Below are positions 23,422-35,483 of a DNA stretch of 64,000 bases, piece by piece. Within the stretch, counting starts at the first letter, position 1; each line of letters starts with the position of its first letter. Source of the DNA: Astrothelium macrocarpum (taxonomy: Eukaryota; Ascomycota; Dothideomycetes; Trypetheliales; Trypetheliaceae). Position numbers and translations under genes: made by a program. The notes under the pieces were generated by a model that saw nothing but the letters and a program-made list of their open reading frames with translations, made no database searches and was not told the DNA's origin. The stretch is from positions 1 through 64,000 of the forward strand of contig JAGEMR010000141.1 of the NCBI GenBank assembly GCA_021030915.1. Direction: 5' to 3'.

Positions 23422-25171
23422 CTACTTGTCTTGCATGCTTAATCGCTTCCATCTGAATCCTAAGGCGAATAACACCGAAATCGAAGCTAGAACGACAGAT
23501 ATGTACCAACTTTGCGTTAGAGCAAGACTAAAAAGCTGCACACCTCGCTCGTAAACGCTTTCAGATAATATTGATCTTAAATCTGTCGCGCCAGCATCAA
23601 TGATGGCATTGAGGTCTATTCCTTGCAGCTGATGAGATATAGTGCTTTTCAAACGACTGGCAAAGAAAGCTTGCGCCGTTGCAAGCGCGATCGAAGATCC
23701 TAGATAGCCTCCCGTAAGCAATACGGCGAACCCTACCAGAGCGTCGCTTGTCGACAGAGAGTCTTGAATGGCAACTAAGCAGAGGGGGCTACCGAAACCT
23801 GCGCCGGCTCCGACCATTACCTCACCGACAACCCATACCAGTGATGAGGAGCCCGGACGTAACGTCGTCAGAAAGCCGCTACCAGCTGCCAGAAGCGCAG
23901 GGCCGAAGAGTACGAACGGCTGGTACCAGCGGAGCTTCCCCGTTAACGTGGTAGCAATCATACTGGAGAAGACAAAGGATGCCAAGAGTGGAAGAGAGCG
24001 ATAACTAGATTCGCGAGCAGAGAGTCCTAGTACAGATTGGAACCACAATGGAATCTACTTCCAGTGTGAGAGGGTATACTAAGGTGGTAACAACAATGAT
24101 GAAACGATTCATCTACCTGGTACGCCAAAATGAAGTATGCACCGTCTATCACCAAAGTATAGATGAAAGATAGAAAGACTACTCTCTTTCGCATAATCGT
24201 CCCAGGGACCATAGCTTCCTGACCCTTCCAGAACTCGACAGCAAGGAAGGCCAAAGATAAAAATCCTGCCAGGGTGAGGGCAGCTATCGTGCGCTTGTCT
24301 GACCATGAATACTCAGAGCCGCCGAACTGGAGTCCGAGCAGAAGTGTTATGATTGCAGCAGCAAATAAAATGATTCCAAGATGATCGAATTTGACCAAAA
24401 CATGTTGGACCGTCAGAGTCGCATCACGGTGAATTGCTAAGAATTTCTTCCGCCACAGGTACAGCATAAATGGGACTACCGCCACCGAAACGATTGGGTT
24501 CAGGTAAAAGCACCTTATTGAAGATAGTTAGCCTTTTGTGTTTTTTGCACGGCAAGGACGTGGCTGGTGTACCATCGCCAAGTAAGCGAGCTGCTCGTGA
24601 TCGCTCCTCCAATCACGGGACCTGCTATGCTACCCACACTTTGAATCCAACCAAAGGCTCCCATGACGTACGGCACTTTGGATTGAGGAATCTCTTCTGA
24701 GAATATTGTTAAACTTCCTCCGAGCACGCCGGAGCCCCCGATGCCGGCCAATACGCGCCCGGCGATGAACAGGTCTGACGAGGGAGCTGCAGCTTGCATA
24801 ATAGACGCTACTTCGAAGATCAAGAGGCTGATTAGATAAACAACTTGAGAGGGAAAGTCCTTATATGCCCTCCCAAACGGTAGTTGACAGGCACAAAGGC
24901 CGAAAAGATAGGAAGGCCCATACCATCCAACCTGATCAAAAGAGTTGAATTGGTCCGATATCTGTGGAATTGCTGTCGCCAGTATGCTATCATCAAGCCA
25001 CACAAGGAAGCAAATCAGTACTATCGGTACACAGGTCACCAGGATTGACTTCCACTCTTTCTTGCGCGAAGGTGGACCTTTTTCTGTCTTGGAGTCCGGA
25101 GTAAGATTGCCTCGATCATTTAAAGAGTCATGACATATTGAAATATCATTTTCGGGATTCGGTTTTGACAT
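23422..25171 (-). CDS. MFS drug/toxin efflux transporter (DHA2-like, 14 TM type)
   Basis: Three exons, 25171-24573, 24513-24117 and 24054-23422, with introns of 59 and 62 nt. The joints restore LTWRW-CFYLNP and ILAYQ-IPLWFQ, both conserved in this family; the product is 542 residues. A hydrophilic N-terminus is followed by the motif WLDDSILATAIPQI in TM1 and GRVLAGIGGSGVLGG (motif C-like region), then repeated hydrophobic segments to the end. The family exports toxic secondary metabolites and drugs across the plasma membrane by proton antiport. It lies 2 kb from GNAT and UstYa genes and could serve the same pathway, but substrate cannot be read from sequence. Confidence 0.88.
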
Positions 25172-26353
25172 GTTGTGCTTGTAATGTCATCAGCCTTTGA
25201 TCTACGATTTTTTGATTCAGAAAATATTGAAAAAATCGCAGCAATGGATGACTTATTGAACGACGCCGCTCCGAAAGGAACAAAAATTGTATGCACATAG
25301 CGTGAACAAAGCCAAAAGCATTCATTGGACGATAACAATAACCGCGGGTTCAGGCAGCAGAGGAGAATGATCTCAGTATGTCACGTCTGTTCCGAACCGT
25401 GTTGAAATGAGGATCGATTAAGACACAGCACCCGCTATGTTGTGGGGCCAACGAATGAGCGGCGGTAGACTCCTTGTTTTTCAGCCGCAATTTATACTGT
25501 ACGCTATTATTGCGATTGCGTGAGACGGGGATTTGTCCACATCCAGTCGTGAAAAGGGGGGCTGTTGGAATTTCAGGATGACCCAGGAACGGTGCGATCA
25601 AATCCATGACATCCTTGTGCATACGACTGTTATAGCCATGGCCGTGCGCCTAACAGGGTCAGTATCGGATGATTGAGATCATTCCAATTAAGGCGACTAC
25701 CTAGTCTATTCGAAGCTCTGGCGAGTTACGTACTTCGCGACAGATTCACTAGACCGTAGCAACCATATGCACAAGGCTGCTGTACAATATCCTAATCAGC
25801 AAGTGTAGATCACCAACTCGCAGCCGATGGCTAGCATTACGGGTCTCCGGACCAACTGAATTGCTTGTTTACTATATTTACTATAATTTAATCGGGGTGG
25901 AGGTGAATAGCGTTTGCCATCGGGGATGAGTTGGTGATATAGCATCTGCTGAATTCGGCTGAAATTTCTGCGTAGAGGCTCATCGAGACCGGGACCGATC
26001 CGAAAGCCGGAGGTCGCCTGAGTGCGCCTCCAGCCTTTTCCGCTGCATGTGGGTCCAACGTTAAGCAAGCCTGCGGAATCCCGCATCATCGGTAAACTAA
26101 TACTATGCAAGCCAACTCGGAAACTTTCAAAGACCCATCAGCAGACATGTAATCTGGTCTTGATCGATCGCCTCAAGCTCCGTCTTGTATCGACGATCGT
26201 GCGCTCTCCCGTGCCCAGGCTGGCTGAGACAAGATAAATGTGCGGAGTTACAGTCCCTTACTCGTAAGTTAACTTCATGCATGATCTACACCTCGATACA
26301 AGACTAAGCTTCCTCTCATTTGCCTATCTAAGACTGCCGACACAGATACCATC
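25172..26353. other. Intergenic region with a MITE and no firm gene
   Basis: A 90-codon minus-strand frame at 25350-25622 has no domain I recognise and may be a gene relic. A palindromic MITE is listed separately. The rest shows nothing. Confidence 0.5.
25809..25938. mobile_element. Palindromic MITE, copy A (130 bp)
   Basis: Ends are inverted repeats: ATCACCAACTCGCAGCCGAT at the left, and ATCACCAACTCATCCCCGAT when the right end is reverse complemented. A second, diverged copy in the same orientation lies at 30871-30999. It is too short to encode a protein and is non-autonomous by definition. Confidence 0.7.
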
Positions 26354-27079
26354 ATGGTCCTGCCGTTATCATTTGAACTTACTACTGCGGAGCACAAGGA
26401 TATCCCAATGCTCGCACGCATCCGTGTCGTTGCCTGTCTGCCTGACAATGCTTTTGCACTGTACTTTGCTACTGCAGCTGAATTCGAGGAGCGTGTGACT
26501 AAAATGCTTGAAGAGCAAGTGGGAGATCCAACCTGGCTCCATATCAAGGCAGTGGACAAGAAGAATGGGGTCCTGGTCGCATGGGCGTCCTGGAATACAC
26601 CAACTGATGATCAGATCCGAGAGCGTGATGCGAAAACTGCAGCCAAGGAGACGAATGCCGAAAAGAGTAAAGCCAAGGGTGAATTCGAGTTCCCTCCAGG
26701 ACTACCTTCATACGTCCAAGAGGATACAGACAAATGGCTTGAGAGATCCACGCTTGGAAAGAGGCACATGCTCTGCAAAGCACTCTTCACTGATCCTCCC
26801 TTTCAACGACAGGGTATAGGTAATGCCTTGGTTGAGCATGGCAACCAACTGGCTGACAAACTCGCCCTACCCATCTTTCTTCAGGGATCCCCTTTTGGCT
26901 ATCCAATCTACAAGAAGCACGGTTTCGAAACACTACAATACTTGGATGTTGACCTTAGAGAGTGGGCTCCAAATGCGAAAAATAATGACAAGGGATACGG
27001 AATTTACAGATTTCGTTACATGCTTAGACTTCCCCTTACAGTCCCTACCAAAGATACATCTGCTCTCCTCAGCACTTGA
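26354..27079 (+). CDS. GNAT-family N-acetyltransferase
   Basis: Single exon, 241 residues. The acetyl-CoA binding motif A reads QRQGIGNALV (151-160), the R/QxxGxG/A signature of GNAT enzymes, followed by a YKKHGFE segment typical of the fold's C-terminal part. The region around 85-130 is a charged, lysine-rich insertion common in fungal GNATs of this size. It would transfer acetyl from acetyl-CoA to an amine; the substrate is unknown. It converges with the minus-strand UstYa gene that ends 100 bp downstream. It could be a tailoring enzyme for a nearby metabolite or unrelated. Confidence 0.85.
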   Translation: MVLPLSFELTTAEHKDIPMLARIRVVACLPDNAFALYFATAAEFEERVTKMLEEQVGDPTWLHIKAVDKKNGVLVAWASWNTPTDDQIRERDAKTAAKETNAEKSKAKGEFEFPPGLPSYVQEDTDKWLERSTLGKRHMLCKALFTDPPFQRQGIGNALVEHGNQLADKLALPIFLQGSPFGYPIYKKHGFETLQYLDVDLREWAPNAKNNDKGYGIYRFRYMLRLPLTVPTKDTSALLST

Positions 27080-27178
27080 TCAGCAGAGGATCGAGCTTTG
27101 GTACTCATGCTCTTTGCTGAAAAGGGCTTCCCGAGTCTGCATTGGTGGATAGCTTCCATAGCCAATTGACAACTGAAC

Positions 27179-28047
27179 CTAATAGACTATATGCCGACCA
27201 TGAAGCACATCTGGATCAGTAATTTCTGCCTTTTGGCTCGGAATCTTTCCATCGAAGGCCCTCCATTCCTGCGCCCAATTGCGCACAGAATTATAGTCTC
27301 GACAACGCTTTACGCCCCAGCCTGTACTTTCTTTGATGCCGCTTTCCCTGGTTATTCTAGGCTCTAGGTTAGTGTCCACATTGCACATTATAGATTGCCT
27401 TAGATATTCAAAGCAGCGACGATTATGATGGGGCGTCATGTGCGAATGTCTCGTTCCATTCCATCCATCGTATACCGCGTGTCGAAGTTCCATCTAGTCA
27501 GTGTGAGCAGGCAGAGTCGCTGAAACTGGCTCATTACATACAAGACAATGAAGCTGGTGAAAGACGGCTAGGGTAAGTATCCCATCACCCAATCCGTCGT
27601 TTTGGATGGCACCAAGACCATCTAGAATTCGTGAGCATCAGGTTGTTGATTATTGAGAGCCCACCTATACCTGGTAGTAAGTCAAGCCATGCATATTCAC
27701 TCTCCAATGTTGGAGGACCTGGATAGGTGTCGTTATACTCAATTTGAATCTTCATATTTCCAGGTGGCTCTGGCATAATCAGATTAAACACGCAGGTCCA
27801 ACGGATCTTGTTCACATGAAAACTCACTCAACCAGTCTAGCTCGTGCTTCCCAATGATTGATCGTAACTTGAAGGCCACGTAACTCGTGAGAATACCAGC
27901 ACAAAAAGCCACAGTAGATATGAGGCACAGTAATGTGACGGTGCTCGGAGGTCGCGAGCGCCTCCCGTTCGATATATATCTGGAATATCCATAATCTTTC
28001 TCATCTACAGAATTTGATGCCAATTTGGTATATCTCCCAGAGGACAT
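27179..28047 (-). CDS. UstYa-family (DUF3328) oxidase, copy A
   Basis: Four exons: 28047-27828, 27769-27671, 27621-27542 and 27493-27179 (introns 58, 49 and 48 nt), giving 237 residues. The start MSSGRYTKLA is chosen because this short cytosolic lead before a single TM (about residues 32-54) is usual for the family. The first HxxHC motif is HQLHC (128-132). The second position reads HNRRC (156-160) where HxxHC is expected, so one histidine is replaced by arginine. It is followed by the family's YLRQSIMC and CRDYNSVRNW segments. UstYa proteins oxidise or cyclise RiPP core peptides in the secretory pathway. The altered motif may mean reduced or changed activity. Confidence 0.85.
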
Positions 28048-28618
28048 TGTAGAAAAATCGGGATGTCGATATGATTCAAGAACCTGGGACAGCAACGACA
28101 CCACATTTGAGAGAATAGCAGATCTCACCTGACAAGCGGTAAAATCTAAGCGACAAAGAACGGCTGAAAACTTATCCTCTACGAGATGTCGCCGATTCTA
28201 AATCAAGGGTCAATACGTCATGCGGTCTGCAAATGTTTACTTTCTGCAAGGCTATGAAGGTTGGACCCACTGGCTATTGTTTTGTGCCGCAGCTAGTAGC
28301 GAGGCAGGACCATTAGTCTACTGGTGATGAAGCCGATCATGATCTGCAGCATTGCGGGGTATTCTAGGCAGTCGTCTAATATTGTCCTGGGTCTGTTTGC
28401 TGGAGAAATGGTAGCTGCATCTGCATTTTAGCGTCCTGCATCTCTTGTTGTTATAAACTTGGCTTTCTACGAATCTGATATTGCGGGCTTCACCTGACCT
28501 CACAATCTTCTTTCAAAACCTAGATATCTTTCTCCTCTGTTGGTTTAGACAGTCTCCTACCCCTCGAATCAGCACAAGCACTTCGAGCTCTCTTCGTGTC
28601 AGAAGAACAAGTCGGATC
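28048..28618. promoter_or_regulatory. Divergent intergenic region
   Basis: The 571 bp separate UstYa copy A (minus) from the small secreted ORF (plus) and hold both presumed promoters. No specific motif recognised. Confidence 0.4.
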
Positions 28619-28819
28619 ATGCGTTACATATTTTTGCTTTCCTACCTCCTCATGGCAGTGTTATCCGCGCCAACTCAATCACTTGGTAAGTTTACATATC
28701 CCTTTTGCGACTTATGCGAAGCTAAGATCCATATGGAACGCCGCATTGAGGACCCTATGGATGAGATCACTGACACTGGTCCATTCCTTGATACCCTCGA
28801 GCCAGACATGACCTGGTAG
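28619..28819 (+). CDS. Small secreted peptide, unknown
   Basis: 66 codons beginning MRYIFLLSYLLMAVLSAP, a convincing signal peptide, followed by a short acidic mature part with an ERR dibasic site. A GTAAGT directly after codon ~22 may be a splice donor; using the nearby AAG acceptor would remove 14 residues and keep the frame. It lies between two UstYa genes. That position and the signal peptide make it a candidate single-core RiPP precursor or small effector-like protein, but there is no repeat to support this. Confidence 0.45.
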   Translation: MRYIFLLSYLLMAVLSAPTQSLGKFTYPFCDLCEAKIHMERRIEDPMDEITDTGPFLDTLEPDMTW

Positions 28820-29246
28820 GATCTTCAGGATTTGCGACATGTCCCTGGACGAGGCTTTCATAGCATCTCTGAAGTTATAACCCACCAGTGCGTGTGTTCA
28901 CAGGGTCTCGGATAGCTACATGCTAAAGTTTGAAGCAGCCCTAAAGGAATAACACTATCTTCGTTTCCTTTCATGCTGAAATTCGTGCTCAGATGCTCAA
29001 TCCTGTGAAGCAGTATCAGAAGCCACGGTTGAAGGCTTAGATTTGAGGGATTTGTATGAAGTGATCTTGGTGTGAATACTTTGTAAAGCTATAGTGCAGC
29101 AATCGTCTCGTCTTGTCTAATATTACGAAAATAGCTATGTTCTAGCTTGTAACGAGTAGTCCATTGTGCTTTAATAATCAATCCAAGATCCATTGTACGG
29201 ACTTTGGTTCAAACATATTTCATGTCACACTCATCGTCACTGTGAA
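28820..29246. other. Intergenic, nothing recognised
   Basis: Between the small ORF (plus) and UstYa copy B (minus), which converge. No gene seen. Confidence 0.6.
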
Positions 29247-30228
29247 TTAAAAACTTCGCCAGTAGGCCGGTAAACTATCGATGTCTTTTGGAGCTTTCAA
29301 CATCCAGTCCTCGGGAAGATCCAGAGCTGAGCGTACTTTCTCTCTGTATGTACTATTTTGTGGACACCACTTGTAGCGATCGAACATGGATTCAACACCT
29401 TGCGTTTCATTAATATAGGAGAAGCAAGCATTGTGCGCTTTGGCCCATTTCCTTAGTTTGTTCCAGTCACGACATTGGCGTGACTGACCTTGTCCCCACA
29501 TGGTGGGTGCAGAACCCTTCGTTGGTGAGTGCATTGGAGTATCATCTGCATAGCAGTGTACATCCTGCAATAGCGAGTTCAGACAGTGGATTATATGGTC
29601 ATAATTATCAAGCTGAGTCCCATTGTGATGACTGATTGCAACCCAGCGATGAATCTTTCGCTTTGAGATCTGTTAGCGGCAGTTGGCAGTAGGAGTGAAG
29701 CACCACAAATGCACTTACAAGACAGTGCTGTGCATGGAAACCTCGAACTGAGTATACAGCCTTTTCGCTGTCCCAAAGGAAGTCTTGTGATGGTAATATT
29801 CCTTTTGAAACTGCCCAGGATTTATCAACTGCAACCTGAGCGATTGATCCGTCTAGGCTTTCCCATAGGATCGTACGATCCGTCTCGTTGTTATTGCTGG
29901 AACCGTAGGGGCCTAGCTCACTGATAATTTCAATTGTATCGAACTCTAGCTTGGCTGCTTTTGTCAGTAGGTTGGGCGTCAACGGACGAAGTTACCAACC
30001 GTAAGGCGATTGTTGTTGGCTTTTGGGTCCCACTTTCCCACTCACAAACGCAAAGGCCAATACAACGTTGAGTAGTAAAGACGCAATAACAGTGAGGTAC
30101 AAGTATTTCGTCCTACAGCTATGGTTGCGCTTGGACCTTTGCAACTGCTGCTTAGCGGGTAGGACTCTCTCCGAGAGCAAAGCGTTGACCTCATCGTCGT
30201 AAGAAGAATTCTCTGCTTGCTGTGCCAT
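29247..30228 (-). CDS. UstYa-family (DUF3328) oxidase, copy B
   Basis: Three exons: 30228-30000, 29954-29719 and 29669-29247 (introns 45 and 49 nt; the first acceptor could be three bases away), giving about 295 residues. One TM segment (YLYLTVIASLLLNVVLAFAF) follows a ~40-residue cytosolic lead. Both catalytic-type motifs are present: HAQHC (150-154) and HIIHC (180-184), then GQGQSRQCRDW, the conserved C-terminal block. The C-terminal extension (about 60 residues past that block) is longer than in copies A and D. Same strand as copy A, 1.2 kb apart. Confidence 0.88.
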
Positions 30229-31335
30229 TTATGCTGTGTAGAGTATGTAACCATAAGTCAGTACAATAGGCCAGTCACTGACGCCTGGAAAATGACCAGC
30301 GCTGATGCTGATTACTGAAGGGAACCGAAATCCAGATATTCGTTACACTTGTAGGCAGTTCCGGAGTTCCCTGGAACAACGTTACATCGTTTGAACGTCA
30401 TCTTCTATCAAATTCATATAAACATCTAAATTTAGCCAACACAGTTATAGACTAATTTAAAGATATTTTAGTAACTAGATCTTGTAACTTCAACAATTTA
30501 ATTAAGCAATAAATTTTTTTAGACTAATTTAAACAATTTTAATTAAATAATTTAAATAAACTTGATTGATTAAATAACTTCTTTTAAATTTTTATACAGA
30601 TTTGACGAAGAGCGGACTTTAAACAATGTGGTGCTGTTCCAGAGGTCTCGGACGAATGTGTAGAGCACGTTAACTACATAGCCCTAGCTACACACCTTCC
30701 AATCGCGGTAAATGTTCCGTTGGCAAGACAAGGCGAGCAAAAACTCGGTAGAGCACGCTCCCGAAGTCCCGATTTGCTGAATTTCTAGTGATAGTTTTTC
30801 AACCAGGGTTCCTTTGAGGATTCTCTGGCGTTGGGATGCAGACGGCAGCTGTAAACTAGAGCAGAAATGCATCACCAAGGAGCAGCCGACGGCTAACGCT
30901 GTGGGTCTTTGAACCAATCAAATTGCTTATTTCTGTATCTACTACAATTCAATCGGTTCAGAGGCCAACAGCGCTAGCCATCGGGGATGAGTTGGTGATG
31001 TATTGATGCTTCACCCAAAAACTAGTCTGCGAGTCTTGAGTGCACACTAAATTAGCGTACATATCATGTATGCAGTTCTGCGGCACGCACCGTGCCGCAC
31101 TGCAGTCTACCTCGGCCATAACGCAGAAAGTGTCAAAATTCGTTAGCGTGGATTTGCTGAAAGCACACGAAAGATGAGATAATTTGTCACAACAGCTTTC
31201 TCCGATCCATTCTTTACCTCTGCTTCCTATGGCGGCATGATCCTTGTCTTGTCATATGTAGACGAGGATCTGCAAGCAATTACACCGAATAAAAACGGGT
31301 GGTCGCACAGCGAGGAGTGGGCGCAGCACAACCTA
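30229..31335. other. Intergenic with a MITE; partly AT-rich
   Basis: AT-rich at 30390-30600; the MITE copy is listed separately. No gene recognised. Confidence 0.6.
30871..30999. mobile_element. Palindromic MITE, copy B (129 bp)
   Basis: The inverted ends pair over about 45 bases (for example GGCTAACGCTGTGGGTCTTT at the left against GGCTAGCGCTGTTGGCCTCT from the right). It is in the same orientation as copy A; the right ends of the two copies share CCATCGGGGATGAGTTGGTG exactly. Confidence 0.7.
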
Positions 31336-34300
31336 CAGTCGATTTCAGGTTCGGCTTCACCCCCGAGCGCGGGGTGCGAAATTTGTTGGGCCGCCCACAC
31401 AAAATTCGCAGAATTGATTAAATCGCGCAATACATTCCATAAAACGTTTAATTCATCAAATTTGAAATTGAATTTTATTCTTATCTTATTTAAATTTAAT
31501 AAAGAATATTTAAAATGATTTTAAATTTTTTATTGAATCAGAAATCGTATTTAATAATATTAATCGAATAAAAAATATATATAAATAAAAAAATAATCAA
31601 TTTAATATATTATTTTATATAAATAATTTAAATAATTTAAATGAATATAAAAATATTTAATTCATTTATTATTTTATTTAATTTTTATAAATTATTACGA
31701 TTTTTAAATATTAAATAATTTAAAATATTATTGAATTGTTTTTTTATAAAATCAGATTTATATTATGATAAAATGATATATTGAATATATAATTAATTTG
31801 ATATAATTATTTTAAAATTTATTATATATCACGAATTATAATAAATTAATTAAAATTGAAAAATGAATCGAAAATGAATGATAAAATAAAAATTTATATT
31901 CCGAATAATATATATAATAAAAATAATTTATTACAATTTTTATCAATTTATATATATAAATGAATCAGAAATAGATAAATATATAGAATTTCAGTCATAT
32001 AAATATAATTCTTAAAATCAATTAATAATAATCGAATAAAATATTCAAAAGATTATTTATTATTAAATTCTTTTAATATATATAATAAATAATATATTTG
32101 ATTATCAGATTTATTAAAATAATATAAATATTAAAATATTTTTTGATTAATTTCATAATTCATTATTATCAAAATATAATTAATTTATAAAAAATATGAT
32201 AATATCAAATTTGATTATTATTATAAATAATATATTATTTTATTATATTTTTATTATATAAAATTTAATTGAAAATGAATTCAAAATAAAATTAATTTAT
32301 TTTTTTTTTTATTCATTAAATCTGAATTTTATTAAAAAATATTTTATTCAATTAAAATAATTCATTCAATATCATTATATATTTTATAATTCCATTAATA
32401 ATGAAAAATTTAATTTTTTTAAATATTTAAAATTTTATATCAAAAAAATAGATCAAAATCATATAATTATTCAGAAATATTTTGAATCAATATATATCAA
32501 TATAAATTAAAAGAATTAATAATAATAAAATAAAATAAAAAATTCAATCTAATAATTATAAAATTAATAATAATAAACGAAATGAATATATAAAATCAAA
32601 TTATTATAAAATTTATTTATTTTAAAAGATCAATATTTAATATAATATTAAATATTATATAAATTTATTAATAAAATGATATTTGATAAAAAAAATTTTT
32701 AATTAAATAATAAATAATCATATATATTTTCAATAATTTCATTATTTTATTATTATTATTTAAATCTTTTAATATAAAATTATATTATTTTTAATTAATT
32801 ATTTAATTTTATTTTCATTCAATATTTGATATTATTTTATATTTCATTTATTATATTTTTAATAACGTCATAATTTATCAATCATTTTTTCAATTCATTT
32901 TCAGATTTTTTTTTAATTAATTAATATAAATTCAAATAAATTTGATTAATATATATTAATGTTTTATCATATTCTTTTTTTTAATTCGATTTTGATATTT
33001 TTTTATTTAATTATTGAATATATTCAAATATAATTTCATCATTTGATTCAAAATCAGATTCTAATAATAACAATTTTAAATCATTTTTATCAAATAATTC
33101 ATTCAATAATAATTATAAAAATTTAAATAAATTTGAAATTATTGAATTATTAATATTAATAATTATATTTCTGATTTTTAAATTCGTTAACAAATTTATT
33201 TAAAATTTAATTCATTTTTAATTCTGATTATATCATTTATTTTATAATTTTATTGACGATTTATTTAAAATAATTTTTTAAATAATAATTTCATTATTTT
33301 ATATATAAAAATCCTTTATATAAAATCAAAAATATTTCTGAATATATTAAATAATATAATATCAATAAATATTCATATTATATAATTTAAAATAATTCCA
33401 TTTTTTATAAATTTAAAATATAAAATTTTAAATAATTAATTGAAATATATTTTTAATTAAATTCAATTTTTTAATTGATTATTCAATTTCATTAAATTAT
33501 TATTAAATAATTGATTAATGAATTTATAATATAATAATTTAATTTTTATTTCGTTTTTATATATTCAAAAAAATATTTAATAAATCAGATTAATATTAAA
33601 AAATAAATTCATAATTTCGTTTATATTTATTTTAAATATTAAATTGATAAAATATTTTAAATGGATCATTTATTTTTTTCCAAAAATCTAATTCTAATAA
33701 AATAATAATATATATTTTATTTAATATATTATATTATATTAAATGAATTTTAATTAATATATTTTTAGATTATTAAAAAAATTTATAAATCATTTATTTT
33801 ATATTAATTTTAATAAATAATTTATTATTTTAATATTTTTAAAATGAATTTCGAATATTATTTATATTATTCTAATATATCATTTTTTTTTTAAAATAAA
33901 TAATTAATATTAAATTATATTCAAAAATAATTGGATTTTAAATAAATTAATAAATAAAAATGATAATAAATCAAATAAATTTAATAAATCAAATAAATTT
34001 AATAAATTAAATAAATTTAGTAATAATTCAATCATAAATTATTCAATAATTGGAAATATTAAATAAAATAATTCAATTATCAAATCAATTAATTCATTTA
34101 TAATAATAATTTATAAAATTGATGGAAATATTTTATATTATTGACGGCGAAAAATTGATATTTTTTAAATCAAATTTGATATTTTTTAAATCAAATTTAA
34201 TTTAAAATTCAATCTAAATTTGAATTTAAAACTGAATTTCATATATCTGAAAATTGAAATAATATTAGAAGATCATAATGAAATAATAATTTTTTCAAAA

Positions 34301-34568
34301 AATCTAATAAATTGACGTTTTTAAATAAATAATTTTTAAAATAATTTATTATCATATTTTTCAGATATTCCGAAAATTCTCCATCAAATTTAAATAAAAT
34401 AAAAATAAAATTCAATTTCAAATTTAATAAATTAGATAAATTTTATATATTTTTAAGCGTTTTATGGAGCGTACTGCGCGGTTTAATCAATTCTGCGAAT
34501 TTTGTGTGGGCGGCCCAACAAATTTCGCACCCCGCGCTCGGGGGTGAAGCCGAACCTGAAATCGACTG
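31336..34568. mobile_element. AT-rich element with long terminal inverted repeats
   Basis: Inverted ends start CAGTCGATTTCAGGTTCGGC on both sides, preceded or followed by TA. The first ~110 bases are nearly identical and GC-rich, then similarity continues into AT-rich sequence with small indels. The 3.2-kb interior is almost pure A/T with no surviving frame. TA flanks and CAGT-type ends suggest Tc1/mariner, but the element is longer than usual and the palindrome extends to CCTACAG...CTGTAGG, so superfamily is unresolved. Confidence 0.7.
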
Positions 34569-34883
34569 TAGGATATCGCTTTCGCTTCGTGCTTATTGGA
34601 GTTCTACCTTGTTGATCACAACGCCTCTTACTTAATAGATTCGCATTCAGAAAATGCCCGGAATCAATAGCAGCCTTGCGTTCCAGCTGGAGTCTTGACA
34701 TGGGACGCGAGACGCGACACCATTGGTTCAGTGGCGAAGGGTCGAAGAGAATGAGCCAAGCAATAAATTCATGATCGTAATAAAGAAGCTTTGGCTTCGT
34801 CTCCAACTCGACCGTGTCTTCTAGTCTACACGGTGGTTGCCTTCACCTTTCACTGTACCTTTGAGAACACCAGATCGCACACA
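34569..34883. other. Short spacer upstream of the rhodopsin-domain gene
   Basis: Balanced base composition, no gene seen; it presumably carries the promoter of the gene starting at 34884, so the element next to it may have landed in that promoter. Confidence 0.5.
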
Positions 34884-35213
34884 ATGTTCTACCGATCTGC
34901 GAGCCTCATCATCACAAGCAGCGTGATGGCCTGCTTGGCAGCAGCTGCTGTTGCATTGCGATTCTCGGCTAGAGCGACTCGGAGACTTAGAATAGGAGCT
35001 GACGATTAACTTGTCATCCTCGGTCTTGTAATCATCTCTTGTGTTCCGATCGAAAATGTGTCTCACTGACCGGTGAAAGATTTTGTCAGTTGGACTCTGC
35101 GTTTGCATTATTGTTGGAGCGGCCTGTTTTCGGTTCGGTAACCACGAAATTTTCCTTGAGTCCGGGCCTCTCGAGGGATGGCCTATTGCTCCACTACTGC
35201 TTGGATACGGGAA

Positions 35214-35221
35214 GGTAAGTC
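35214..35221 (+). repeat. hAT target-site duplication, left copy
   Basis: GGTAAGTC, 8 bp, identical to 39435-39442; it contains the intron donor GTAAGT. Confidence 0.9.
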
Positions 35222-35483
35222 CAGGGGTCTTATGAATCAAAAGAATTGCATTAGCATGAATTGTGAATTTTATGAATGAATTGTGAATATATTCGAATGT
35301 ATGCTCATATTTAGACCCTTGCTAGCGCTCGCTCGAATAATCCAAAATAGACTAGTCTGAGACACACAATCTTATCTCCATCACTGATCGTCAATTTTAT
35401 TTACTTTTTTGTATACGTTTATACCATCCTTACTGTGGTACGTATTTGTTACTAGCCAAATATAGGAATATCAAATTGATAGC

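Noticed and set aside
25350..25622. 90-codon minus-strand frame
   Set aside because: No domain, no clear start context and no splice partners; at most a gene relic.
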